In this document: positions 41,689 to 41,758 of the stretch, piece by piece
Layout: each line of letters opens with the position of its first letter
Position numbering within the stretch: the stretch's first letter is position 1
Assembly (NCBI GenBank): GCA_001072465.1
Contig: JVKM01000025.1
Span: 12,345 to 54,102 of the forward strand
DNA length: 41,758 bases
Direction: 5' to 3'
Origin: Xylanimonas cellulosilytica
Lineage (GTDB): Bacteria > Actinomycetota > Actinomycetes > Actinomycetales > Actinomycetaceae
Program-made: the position numbers and the translations under genes
The notes under the pieces: model-generated
Told to the model about the DNA's origin: nothing
The model's database searches: none
What the model saw: the letters and a program-made list of their open reading frames with translations, nothing else

Positions 41689-41758
41689 GATCCCCGCGCT
41701 GAGCGCCTGATGCCGAGCGCTCCTGGTGCCCAGTGCATCTGAATACAACAGGGGCGGG

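Overview
This window looks like the chromosome of a high-GC actinobacterium, most likely an oral or mucosal Actinomyces/Schaalia relative. The grounds are actinobacterial codon use with GTG/TTG starts, a Glu-type RpiB, a type VII (ESX/WXG100-like) cassette, DUF5692 membrane proteins, and very large secreted subtilases ending in GW/WYYL cell-wall-binding repeats. The genus is an inference from gene content.

Layout. (1) 1-5.5 kb: a type VII secretion effector locus. A small ESAT-6-like protein and an LXG-like effector with a C-terminal glycine zipper are followed by membrane proteins (immunity candidates), LpqN-like and EspG-like proteins. The cassette is partly duplicated in inverted orientation and carries a chimeric recombination scar. 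(2) 5.6-13.1 kb: housekeeping genes: a CitMHS/NhaD-type antiporter, tRNA-Arg(CCG), rpiB, an Nramp metal transporter, argS and lysA. (3) 13.3-20.1 kb: two secreted S8 proteases, the second with two complete subtilisin units in one chain. (4) 20.2-24.5 kb: a small toxin/antitoxin-like pair between two near-identical hairpins, then a divergent pair of DUF5692 membrane proteins, one coupled to an SRPBCC-like protein. (5) 24.5-38.8 kb: a type III-D CRISPR locus. It has 32 repeat units, a nonsense-broken cas1, a cas2, and a minus-strand operon cas6 - membrane protein - cas10 - Cas7/Csx10 fusion - triple-Cas7 fusion - csx19 - a TIGR03986-like RAMP protein. (6) 39.2-41.6 kb: a third secreted S8 protease of the same family as the other two.

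How the parts work together. The cas operon should build a III-D effector made mostly of fused Cas7 subunits. Cas10 keeps GGDD but has no HD nuclease, so signalling through cyclic oligoadenylate is expected. The only non-Cas gene in the operon is a two-helix membrane protein lying between cas6 and cas10, and it is the natural candidate effector. The spacers read as phage-like coding sequence on the + strand while the repeat handle suggests minus-strand crRNAs, which fits RNA targeting. Adaptation looks dead (cas1 nonsense, Cas2 Asp-to-Asn, a mobile element inside a repeat).

Three homologous ~105-107 bp elements with inverted ends and an internal motif exactly 47 bp from the left end lie at ~7.99, ~13.17 and ~26.6 kb. 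They look like an undescribed miniature element family. The three protease genes share an upstream motif and leader, suggesting co-regulation.
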